Positions 1-7,983 of a DNA stretch of 64,000 nucleotides are shown here, in pieces (within the stretch, counting starts at the first letter, position 1; each line of letters starts with the position of its first letter). The translations under genes were made by a program, and so were the position numbers. The DNA is taken from positions 1-64,000 of the forward strand of contig NZ_AP025318.1 of assembly GCF_036492835.1 (NCBI RefSeq). The letters are read 5' to 3'. The stretch is from Fulvitalea axinellae. GTDB taxonomy: Bacteria; Bacteroidota; Bacteroidia; Cytophagales; Cyclobacteriaceae. The notes beneath the pieces are model-generated. The model worked only from the letters and a program-made list of their open reading frames with translations. It had not been told where the DNA came from and ran no database searches.

Positions 1-1
1 G

Positions 2-1525
2 ACATTCCACCCGTCTTATCTGCAACTTGCCATAGTGCTTGAGGATTACCTGAAAATGATGGGGGAGAATGAGCAGTTCAGAGGGGAATGGCAGGCTAGG
101 CAGGGCAAGGATTATTATAAGTGGATCGCTGAGGAATGTAATTTGCCGGAGTTTTCGAAAATGGATCCGTTGCCGCTTGTAGATACGATGAATAGCCGTC
201 GTGAAAAGAAAAGCGAGTGGATTCTTATTGACGAAGAAGATCCGTCATCCGAATCGAGCGAATTGGAGCTTACGCTTCCGGGGCCGTGGATGAGCGCCGG
301 CCAGCACCCGGAAACATCGCTTTTGAGCGGATTCCGCTCAACCGAAGTAAACGTGGATCTTGCGGGTCCTTCGTCATCGACGGAACAATTGCTTCAAATT
401 CCGGAAGATGAGATTCTTGACACTTCGGACACAAGCAAGTCCGGAATATTGAGGAGTTTTGATTCGCCTCTTTTCGAATGGAATGTGGGGGATAGTCCAG
501 ATGAGGATGCTTTTAGCGGAACATTGGTTACGGATCCGGTCGAAAAGTTTGTCGGCAAAGTGCATACCCGTTGTCCGAGCCAGGGCAACCGTTCGGTAGT
601 TTTCTTTTTATCGGATGACAATGGAAATCGATTGGTGGTGAAGTTCCTGAAAGAAGGTTCGTTTTCGGAAGATGCGGCCAAGGAAGCGTTCGGGGCCAAT
701 TTCCTGAAAGCGTTCGGGACACCGCATTTGCAGTCACAATCATGTGTGATGTTGGCGCCGTCTGCGCCTTCTTGGCAGCGGCTGATGCCTAAATTGGACG
801 ATAGCCCCGACAGCAAAAAGTTTGTGGCGGAGCACCGCACTTCGCTGGCCAAGAGCCTTCCGTTTATATTGGTGATGGAACGGGCCGTAGGCAAACCTTT
901 GGATGTCCGGCATGTGGATTACGGCAGTTTCCCGAGCTTCATGATTTCGTCGGGTGAGTTGGCGTTTTTCGAATTGTTGTTGGGCAACCATGACCGGGTG
1001 CTGTCCGGAATTTACATGATGAATCTACAATACGACACGCATACGAATCTGATGAATGTGATTGACCATATCCTGAGTCCAGGCGGGATGTCGGCATGCC
1101 TGAGTTTTGCCGTAGGTCACGATTCCGATTTGACACAGCAGAACACTCTCTCGCAAAGGGACCCAATGTATGGACAGAAGCTAATGCAGAAATACAGAAC
1201 TACTTTCGAACGATTGTACGGGGAATTTTTACAACGAAATTATACGCCGCTGTCCACATGGGTGATGAACAAATCTAACGCCCGCAATGATAGGGTCCAC
1301 TTCACTGATCGCTGGAATTTCGATATTGGTTTTGTCAGAGCCGCTCTACATTTCCTGAGAATGGAAAAACATCTGACGACTTTACTATCGAATGATTTTT
1401 TGGGAAAAGACCCCGTGGTATCGATGTTTTTGGAGGCTTGCGCAGTCGTGAACGATGTGACAAGACAGCATAAGGATATGCTTGAAGAAGAAGTAAGGCA
1501 AAGAAAGGCCCAGCAACAGGTATAG
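2..1525 (+). CDS. Kinase-like-fold protein, 5' end outside the window
   Basis: The frame is open to the first base of the window and the upstream codons read as natural protein (FHPSYLQLAIVLEDYLKMM), so the gene is 5'-truncated by the window edge; a GTG at 35 is a possible but less likely start. After an acidic, Ser-rich linker the C-terminal ~330 residues look like a kinase-type fold: a beta-strand VVKFL with a candidate ATP lysine (codon 641-643), a hinge-like LVMERAVGKPL, a catalytic-loop-like LLGNHDRVL (Asp codon 992-994) and a metal-site-like NLMNVIDH (Asp codon 1064-1066). This GNxDR...N...ID order is known from actin-fragmin-kinase/PI3K-like and HipA-like kinases; assignment here is by motif only. 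No signal peptide can be judged. It lies near a large effector-like protein at 2455, which makes an effector role conceivable but unproven. Confidence 0.6.
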   Translation, partial: TFHPSYLQLAIVLEDYLKMMGENEQFRGEWQARQGKDYYKWIAEECNLPEFSKMDPLPLVDTMNSRREKKSEWILIDEEDPSSESSELELTLPGPWMSAGQHPETSLLSGFRSTEVNVDLAGPSSSTEQLLQIPEDEILDTSDTSKSGILRSFDSPLFEWNVGDSPDEDAFSGTLVTDPVEKFVGKVHTRCPSQGNRSVVFFLSDDNGNRLVVKFLKEGSFSEDAAKEAFGANFLKAFGTPHLQSQSCVMLAPSAPSWQRLMPKLDDSPDSKKFVAEHRTSLAKSLPFILVMERAVGKPLDVRHVDYGSFPSFMISSGELAFFELLLGNHDRVLSGIYMMNLQYDTHTNLMNVIDHILSPGGMSACLSFAVGHDSDLTQQNTLSQRDPMYGQKLMQKYRTTFERLYGEFLQRNYTPLSTWVMNKSNARNDRVHFTDRWNFDIGFVRAALHFLRMEKHLTTLLSNDFLGKDPVVSMFLEACAVVNDVTRQHKDMLEEEVRQRKAQQQV

Positions 1526-1810
1526 GCTTTAGCTTGAATAAGTAAGAATGATTGTTTTTTTAATCATTTGATTTTCAGTGAAAAGTGTCGGGTTGCCCAT
1601 TCGTCCCGAGGCTATTTTCGTCCCATTTTGCTTCGGTTCATCCCATTTTTGGGTTTCGTTTGGTAGCGTTGTGTACTTTAGCTTTCGATCACTGGCCGGT
1701 GAAACATAGCGGTGCGACAGAATCAGGGTCTTGTTAGGTAAAGACACGGTTATCGCTTAATCAAAACTGTCGACGAACTTATTTCTGTGAAAGACAAAAA
1801 AGACAATACC

Positions 1811-2218
1811 ATGAAAAATCGTTTGTTTTTAGGATTGCTGATGACACTGTTTATGCTTGGCGGAATCGCTGGGGCCACACCAAAAAAAGACGCCGACAAG
1901 ATTTTGGGCAAGTGGAAAATGAGCGTGACATCTTATGACGGAGTGTTGGAGATTTACGCCAAAGAAGGAAAGTATTACGGAAAGTTCGTGTCGCTGAAAG
2001 ACGCTTACGGTGATACGGTGTACGATGTAATCGGGATGGATTTGTTCACAAAGGTATCGTACAAAGGAGCTAACGAATGGTCAGGTGGGAGCCTGATTGA
2101 TCCGCGCGATAACTATACTTATAAAGTGAAACTGAAGTTGGAGAAAGATAAATTGACGCTTGAGTCATACAGCGGAGATATGCTTGGCGATACCGTGGAG
2201 CTAAGCCGGGTGAAGTAG
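1811..2218 (+). CDS. Secreted DUF2147 family protein
   Basis: 135-residue protein. The ATG at 1811 is preferred over an in-frame GTG at 1787 because it directly begins a classical signal peptide (MKNRLFLGLLMTLFMLGGIAGA). The mature part follows the DUF2147 pattern: ILGKWKMS, LEIYAKEGKYYGKFV, a Gly-Gly turn followed by LIDPRDNYTYKVKLKLEKDKLTLESY and a closing GDTVEL strand. The family is lipocalin-like, exported and of unknown function. The gene is monocistronic, with a strong terminator 36 bases downstream. Confidence 0.8.
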   Translation: MKNRLFLGLLMTLFMLGGIAGATPKKDADKILGKWKMSVTSYDGVLEIYAKEGKYYGKFVSLKDAYGDTVYDVIGMDLFTKVSYKGANEWSGGSLIDPRDNYTYKVKLKLEKDKLTLESYSGDMLGDTVELSRVK

Positions 2219-2253
2219 CGCAAGATGGTTTGAAAAGACTTCTTGCTCTAATC

Positions 2254-2281
2254 AAAAGAGGCGGTAATCCGCCTCTTTTTT
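2254..2281 (+). terminator. Rho-independent terminator after the DUF2147 gene
   Basis: Perfect stem AAAAGAGGCGG / CCGCCTCTTTT with a TAAT loop followed by T residues, 36 bases after the stop codon at 2218. Confidence 0.9.
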
Positions 2282-2454
2282 GTATATAGCTGGGTATTAC
2301 CTGCCTTGTGGAAATATTTATGGCGCTGTTGATATAGTTGTAATTATCTCTCCCCCTAAAGGATACGCACTTCTTTTCGTATTACTTTTTACCGTATATC
2401 AGGCAAAACATTACATGTGCCTTGCGGTTTTCCCATTGTTGAAGAGAGTAGGGA

Positions 2455-5415
2455 ATGAGACGGTTTGCGAAGAAAGAGCGGGGAAAGAAGACGGAATCCG
2501 GGCCTGATGGCACAGCGGCATTCAACGACCGTAGGCCTGAGGCTCAACAACAACAGGCTTGGCAAGGCATGATGGGTGCGCCCATTCAGGCTGCTTTTAG
2601 GTGGCCTTGGCAAAAGAAAGGTCCGAAATTTACGAAAGTTGAGGTTGATGAGTCATATATCGAGGCTCTCCAGTATTATGAGCAACACAAACAAGTGCCG
2701 CCGGGCTATAAGTTGGAAGGTGGCACTTTGGTGCAACTAGGGCATCGTCTGAGTCAAAACCCAACGCCTGCGCCAGAAAGAATAGTTCCCGCGCCGGGCC
2801 AAAAGGCCTATGTTGATTCCAAAGGCAAAACGTCTGACGATTATCTAGACGATTTTGATGATATTACTTTACCAGAGGGAAGCAAACTGTCGGAAATTAT
2901 TACCCCGAACCAGCCGGCCACGGTTGAACAACCGCCTTCTCCTTCAATCCATCCTTTAGGGCAAGTCCATTTGCCCGGTGATGAGGAATATGTTGCGGAA
3001 GAATCTCCCGTAAGCGGTTCTCCCCAATCCCAGTATCAGCAGGAATATTATCCGCCTCAGCCTGGCTACCCGATGGGATACCAGGATCCTTACGCCCAGG
3101 GAATGCCTATTCCGGCAGGGCCGTATCAGTATCCTCCGCAAATGGCTGGACCTTATCCGCCACAGCAAGTCTATCCACCTCATCCGCAACAAGCGCCTTG
3201 GATGCAATATGGGACTCCAACTCCGGTGGCGGGCTTTACTCCCCATGCTCCTATGCCAATAGCGCCCCCGTCACCAAAGCAAGAGGAGCGGGTAAAAGAA
3301 GTGAGGAAGCCACGAACACGTTACGAAATGCGGAACAAAGGGGAGTTTGAGCCAGGGCATCCTTGTTATGTGGAATATTTACACACAATCACTCATCATA
3401 AAAAGTATGAGGAATGGTTGGATATCGCCAAGAAAAGATCTGCTCCGCAGATGCATAGGGTAAGGGAAGGGATTGAACGCGAGGAGCTTTATGATGATAT
3501 CTATGAGGAAGTGAGTTCCGTCATAGTGGGCAGGGCACAAACAGCCGAAGAGATTAAAGAGAAAAAGATGATGGCCCATGTCATTGTCTACTATAATTAT
3601 TATGAATTAAAGAATGGTGACGGCTGTAAGTTCCAGCTTCCGGCAAAACGGAATCTGACCGAGGCGGAGTATCAGGAAAAAATAAGAAAGGAAGAAGAGG
3701 AAGCCCGGAATATACCTCAAGGCCAACCGATTCCCGTTTCAGAGACAACCCAACCTCCGTATTATAACCCTGCGGTTCCTTTGCCGGCTCAAGTGGTACC
3801 TGTACCGTCCCCTCCGGCACCGGTTATAGAGAGTTCTCAAGAGGTTTCCGGAGTTGCGCCAACCGCTCCTCCCCAAGCGGATGTTGAAGCTGGCGCTAGA
3901 GACAATGAGCTAAGATCCAAGACACAGGAAATGACTGGCGGATTGACCGAAAGCCAGCAGGAGGAAAGGATTTTGGCCCAAGAAGCGGAAGAGGCAAAGA
4001 GAATAAGGGAGAAAGAAGCGGAAGACCTTAGAATAGCTACCGAGATGTCGAAGCAGGATACTGGCGGGCACCCTGTTTTGGAAGAAAGTACCGAAACCCC
4101 GGCTTGGGTGCTTGAGGAGTCTAAACAAGATGCGGTTGCGAGATATGGGCAATTACCTTTCGCTATACAGCCACCGGCAACGACCGGTCACCAATTCGAA
4201 CCGCCAAACAGAGACTTGGAAAGAGTACAAGAGCGAGGGCCAGGGCAATATCCGGTAATATTGCCTGAAGGTGGAACTACAAGCGAAGATCAGCGAAATG
4301 ATCTAAACATTTCCGGCGTTGGTGCTCCGACAAGTCAGGTTACGACACAAAATCTATACCCTGCTTTGGAAAGTAGCGGAACAGTGCCGGAAGGAAGCGA
4401 TATTACCGACACTATGTCGGAAGAGCAGAGGCGCCAGTACCAACAGATATTGGCCCAAGAAAGAGAGCAGAAGAGACGGGAAGAAGAATTGGCCGGCGAC
4501 TCCACCACCATAGCTAGGCTCACGGCGGAAACAGCTCGTCAGTTTGAAGAGACGAACAATTTCCCTCCTGATATTTGGCAACAGGCATTGGGTACAGGAC
4601 TTACGGGTACGGAAGCGGTGAATTATGCCAAGATGCTTATGCAGGAAAGGCAACAGACCGTAACACCTGCGCCAGCGAGGCCACGCTCACCAACTACAAA
4701 CCCGGACGAATTGGCCACCGCTTTAGCGAATTCGAATATAGGGGTTCCGGAACAGCAGATGTCCGAAGAGGAGATGATGGCTTTAATTGCTCAACAACAG
4801 CATGAAGCTGAGGAGCAAAGAAAGAAAAAGTTCGCATTGGCGGGTACGGATACAGATATGCAACGAGTCAAGCACCGTTCGGAACACGAGGCCGAAGCGG
4901 CAAATACCCGTGGGGCTTTAGGAGGTTTTCAGCCATTGCCAGAAGAGATGGAACAAAGTGATGAGTTCGTTGATGTTCTTGGCAAATGCGACCCTACGGA
5001 TCCTCGTTACGCCCGAGAACTGAAAGGCTTACATTATGTCACCGAAGGGAAGCCGGATCTATTAGCGAAAGTGGGTATTAGCCTTGACGCCAAGCCCGCT
5101 GACCAAAACTGGTGCGCAATGGCCTTTAATCAAGTTTACGCCTTTATCAGCGCTCGTGCCCAACGCTATATGAAGGAAAAGGGCGTGACGTATAAATCTG
5201 CTTTTGCCAAGTACTATAGTGAAGCGCAGAAGATGTTCGAAGACGAGTTGGATGAGGATCAGTTGAAGTTGATTAATCTCGAAACCGCCAAGATCATGGT
5301 GGCTCACGCAGCTTGTTTTGCGGCTCATAAGGCGCTAAAAGGCCAATCCGTCGAAGAAGAGGGCGAGCAGGTTAGATCTAAGCCAAAGAAAAAGAAGATT
5401 GCTACATCCACCTAA
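2455..5415 (+). CDS. Large Pro-rich, coiled-coil protein, putative exported effector
   Basis: 986 residues, no signal peptide, no recognised enzymatic domain. The ATG at 2455 has an upstream purine-rich GAAGAGAGTAGGG. Order of regions: a basic N-terminus (MRRFAKKERGKK), a Gln-rich stretch, the motif APIQAAF near residue 50, a linker, a Pro/Tyr/Gln-rich segment (about 190-270), a helical block (about 290-390), a second Pro-rich linker, then long Glu/Gln/Arg helical segments (IREKEAEDLRIA, EEQRRQYQQILAQEREQKRREEE split over the region) and a compact C-terminal helical domain (about 820-960) ending in a basic tail (SKPKKKKIATST). The basic start plus [AP]P[IV]QAxF is shared with the protein at 36313 and resembles the N-termini of DUF4157-type proteins associated with extracellular contractile injection systems; that link is inference. 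It is convergent with the next gene, only four bases apart. Confidence 0.75.
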   Translation: MRRFAKKERGKKTESGPDGTAAFNDRRPEAQQQQAWQGMMGAPIQAAFRWPWQKKGPKFTKVEVDESYIEALQYYEQHKQVPPGYKLEGGTLVQLGHRLSQNPTPAPERIVPAPGQKAYVDSKGKTSDDYLDDFDDITLPEGSKLSEIITPNQPATVEQPPSPSIHPLGQVHLPGDEEYVAEESPVSGSPQSQYQQEYYPPQPGYPMGYQDPYAQGMPIPAGPYQYPPQMAGPYPPQQVYPPHPQQAPWMQYGTPTPVAGFTPHAPMPIAPPSPKQEERVKEVRKPRTRYEMRNKGEFEPGHPCYVEYLHTITHHKKYEEWLDIAKKRSAPQMHRVREGIEREELYDDIYEEVSSVIVGRAQTAEEIKEKKMMAHVIVYYNYYELKNGDGCKFQLPAKRNLTEAEYQEKIRKEEEEARNIPQGQPIPVSETTQPPYYNPAVPLPAQVVPVPSPPAPVIESSQEVSGVAPTAPPQADVEAGARDNELRSKTQEMTGGLTESQQEERILAQEAEEAKRIREKEAEDLRIATEMSKQDTGGHPVLEESTETPAWVLEESKQDAVARYGQLPFAIQPPATTGHQFEPPNRDLERVQERGPGQYPVILPEGGTTSEDQRNDLNISGVGAPTSQVTTQNLYPALESSGTVPEGSDITDTMSEEQRRQYQQILAQEREQKRREEELAGDSTTIARLTAETARQFEETNNFPPDIWQQALGTGLTGTEAVNYAKMLMQERQQTVTPAPARPRSPTTNPDELATALANSNIGVPEQQMSEEEMMALIAQQQHEAEEQRKKKFALAGTDTDMQRVKHRSEHEAEAANTRGALGGFQPLPEEMEQSDEFVDVLGKCDPTDPRYARELKGLHYVTEGKPDLLAKVGISLDAKPADQNWCAMAFNQVYAFISARAQRYMKEKGVTYKSAFAKYYSEAQKMFEDELDEDQLKLINLETAKIMVAHAACFAAHKALKGQSVEEEGEQVRSKPKKKKIATST

Positions 5416-5419
5416 CTCA

Positions 5420-5788
5420 TTAGGCCTGTTTGGCCTGTTCCAATAATTTTTGCGTGTGGGCCAAGGCTTTTTCGGTCTTGGCCAACTGCTTTTGTTTGGC
5501 GTCGAGCAGTTTCTTCAGTGAGGTGACTTCCTCTTTGCTTTTGTTCAGCTTCTTTTGCCAACGAGAATTGGCCTCCGACACACGGTTGTCTACATTGTCT
5601 TTGAGCGCCTTGTGCTCGCCCGAAAGCTGATCTTTTACGGTTTGTGTACCCTTTTTCAGATCGTGAGAGTGTTTGGTTTTCAGAGATTTGATCTGTGCGA
5701 TAAGAAACAGGCAAGCCAAAAAAAGGACCACGATGATATAAAGCGGATAGCTTTCCAAAAAGTACTGTATTGATTTGATAAGATCCAT
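5420..5788 (-). CDS. Small membrane-anchored coiled-coil protein
   Basis: 122 residues. One transmembrane helix near the N-terminus (YIIVVLFLACLFLIA, about residues 17-32), then a Lys/Glu/Gln-rich coiled coil to the C-terminus (SLKKLLDAKQKQLAKTEKAL). Topology suggests a short N-terminal segment and a long soluble helical tail. No family recognised. It is convergent with the large gene ending at 5415, and shares a ~135-bp divergent region with the SWIM gene at 5924. Confidence 0.7.
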   Translation of the reverse strand: MDLIKSIQYFLESYPLYIIVVLFLACLFLIAQIKSLKTKHSHDLKKGTQTVKDQLSGEHKALKDNVDNRVSEANSRWQKKLNKSKEEVTSLKKLLDAKQKQLAKTEKALAHTQKLLEQAKQA

Positions 5789-5890
5789 AGACGTTTTTAT
5801 TCGGTAAAAAGGGTCTGCGAATATACGGTTAAAATCACTTTTGGGGAAATTCTGGATTGAATCTCGGAATGGTAGACCCGTGACTATTTC

Positions 5891-5898
5891 TATCTTTG
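5891..5898 (+). promoter_or_regulatory. Putative Bacteroidota -7 promoter element
   Basis: TATCTTTG matches the TAnnTTTG -7 consensus of Bacteroidota housekeeping promoters and lies 26 bases before the ATG at 5924. No good -33 TTTG is present at the usual spacing, so the call is tentative. Confidence 0.35.
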
Positions 5899-5923
5899 CA
5901 TTAGGCCAAAAAGTTTGACAAGA

Positions 5924-7636
5924 ATGAATCTGGACAATTTTGAATCGAAGATAGACAGGAAGATCCTACTGCGGGGAGAAGACTATTTTTATGAGGCCAT
6001 GGTAAGGGAAGTGATCCCCTTGGGAGGGAACCGTTGGAAAATTAAGGTAGAAGGGTCGGAATACAATCCATATACGGTTACCGTAGAGCTAGACGGTAGG
6101 GAAATCAAATCATCCTATTGCGACTGTCCTTATGATTGGGGAGACGTTTGTAAGCACGAGGTTGCGGCGTATTATGAGTTGAGTGAGTCGTTAGGTGAAT
6201 ATCAGGAACTGAACAAAACAGCAAAAGAAAAGGGTTCATCGGATGATTGGTTAGACAAAGTGGACACCTCATTGCTTAAAGAATTTTTGCGAGATCGTAT
6301 GCGCAGAGACTTGGATCTGCGAAATGCGCTTAAGGCGGAATTTATGGACTCGTCCCAAGAGCCTTCGGATATCGTTGCAGAATTCATGGCCGTAATAGAG
6401 GGGATCTACCGCGAGCAAAGGACCTACGACAACGGTTATGACCAGTATTATTATGAGGATGATTATGGCTTTGATCCGTCCGATGAAGTGGAAGAATCAA
6501 TTAATTTTCTCCGTCGTCATCAAAAAATTAGCGGGGAACGTTGTGCGGAGGCGCTCTTCGAAGCAATAGAGTATATTGGGGATCAAAACGAGTACGCTTG
6601 TGAAACCATTTCGATGTCGGTTTTAGTGGATTATTTGTTCGAACTGATAGACAATGGAGATGTGGGGACAAAAACGATCCTTTTTGCGAAAGCACGTAAG
6701 ATGATGGGGGCGAACTCGGGTGGCTTATCTAGCCGACAATGTTTGGATATTCTTTCTAAATGCGCCCATAATGAGGCTTTACTGGATGAAGTCGAGGAGA
6801 TCTTTAGGAAAGAAATAAAGATCACAAAAGAGAATCATTATAGAGAATATGAATTGACCAAAGTGGTAATGATGTACCACGGGGTGTTAATTAGACATAA
6901 ACGCCAAAAGGAGGCGGATGCATTACTGCGTGAGAATGCGAGGCTTGATCAGGTCAAGCAACTGTTTTTCATTCAGGCCTTGGAAGATAAAAAATATAAT
7001 GAAGCTCTTAGTATTGCCGATAACGCAATCGAGGACATAAATACGTTTAATCGTGAGGGTAACCTTTTGACATGGTTGGGAAATAAGCGTGATGTACAAG
7101 AGAACATAGGCGATAGGTTAGGCCGGCTCGAGACAATGAAAAGTATAGTCTTTGTCGATACAAGCCCGTATAGTTGCATAATAGAAATTAAGAATGATTA
7201 CCCCGATCAGTGGAAGCAGGTTCGGGATGAGATTATCAGAGGTTTCAAGAGTGAGCGAAAGCTTAACAGGTTATATTTTTCTAAAGTGAAAAAATATCTT
7301 GACTTGTTGTATAACGAAGACTTGTGGGATCAACTATGGGAAGAATTGACGATTTTTTCAGATATCAAGACCTTGAAGACTTACATTAGCGCTAGCCGTC
7401 ATTTTCCGAAAAAATTCGGACCGTTGTACTTGACGCAATGCGTAAAAAGAATGGATAATGCGTCTTCGAGAGAGAAGTATCGAGAAATAGCGCAAGATCT
7501 AAAACTGTTCGCTGACCAAAGCGAAGAGTATTGCGAAGAGGCGGTAAATCTGGCTATCTCAATGGAACAGCAATATAAACGCAGAAGAGCAATGATTGAG
7601 GAGTTACGGATTGTTACCTCATTGGGCAATCGATAA
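5924..7636 (+). CDS. SWIM zinc-finger domain protein
   Basis: 570 residues from the ATG at 5924 (an in-frame TTG lies three codons upstream). The N-terminal ~80 residues carry the SWIM signature: an ILLRGEDYF start, a short beta region, then C-D-C-PYDWGDV-C-K-H (CxCx7CxH), the expected zinc ligands. SWIM domains bind DNA or protein partners; in bacteria they often sit with SNF2 helicases or MoxR/VWA genes, none of which are visible here. The rest of the protein is helical and TPR-like with repeated A/L/E-rich helices. Cytoplasmic; function unknown. Confidence 0.85.
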   Translation: MNLDNFESKIDRKILLRGEDYFYEAMVREVIPLGGNRWKIKVEGSEYNPYTVTVELDGREIKSSYCDCPYDWGDVCKHEVAAYYELSESLGEYQELNKTAKEKGSSDDWLDKVDTSLLKEFLRDRMRRDLDLRNALKAEFMDSSQEPSDIVAEFMAVIEGIYREQRTYDNGYDQYYYEDDYGFDPSDEVEESINFLRRHQKISGERCAEALFEAIEYIGDQNEYACETISMSVLVDYLFELIDNGDVGTKTILFAKARKMMGANSGGLSSRQCLDILSKCAHNEALLDEVEEIFRKEIKITKENHYREYELTKVVMMYHGVLIRHKRQKEADALLRENARLDQVKQLFFIQALEDKKYNEALSIADNAIEDINTFNREGNLLTWLGNKRDVQENIGDRLGRLETMKSIVFVDTSPYSCIIEIKNDYPDQWKQVRDEIIRGFKSERKLNRLYFSKVKKYLDLLYNEDLWDQLWEELTIFSDIKTLKTYISASRHFPKKFGPLYLTQCVKRMDNASSREKYREIAQDLKLFADQSEEYCEEAVNLAISMEQQYKRRRAMIEELRIVTSLGNR

Positions 7637-7650
7637 GAACGACGATTAAC

Positions 7651-7806
7651 GTGTTTGGAAACTTTACTGCCTATCCTATGTGGATCGGACAGTCGGTGTG
7701 GGTTATTGATCCAGGAAAGGACGCAAGTCATTTGATAGAATATCTATTGTATGACCGCACGGTTTTTTTTGATGGGGAATGGGAAAAGTGGGCTTTGTTG
7801 GATTGA
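7651..7806 (+). CDS. Possible small protein (51 residues)
   Basis: A short open frame from GTG 7651 (alternative ATG 7678) to TGA 7804-7806 begins 14 bases after the SWIM gene stop. The translation has protein-like composition with several Trp residues (PMWIGQSVWVIDPGKDASH, FFDGEWEKWALL). No family recognised. It could be a small downstream partner of the SWIM gene or a decayed remnant. Confidence 0.35.
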   Translation: MFGNFTAYPMWIGQSVWVIDPGKDASHLIEYLLYDRTVFFDGEWEKWALLD

Positions 7807-7906
7807 CCCATAGGGTTTGTGAAAGCATAGTTACGGTTGTGAATTATAACTTTTTATAGGTCTAACCAAAACCGTATCAACCGCTACACATAATATTAGT
7901 ATATTG

Positions 7907-7939
7907 AACTGCGTTTCATAATACTGCCAACTGCGTTTC
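7907..7939 (+). repeat. 11-bp direct repeat upstream of the peptidase gene
   Basis: AACTGCGTTTC occurs at 7907-7917 and 7929-7939, spaced 22 bp start to start (about two helical turns), ending 44 bases before the ATG at 7984. It may be a regulator site; chance is possible. Confidence 0.3.
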
Positions 7940-7983
7940 CTTTGGCGGTTTTTGACGCGTATTTTTCATTACAACCCCATACG

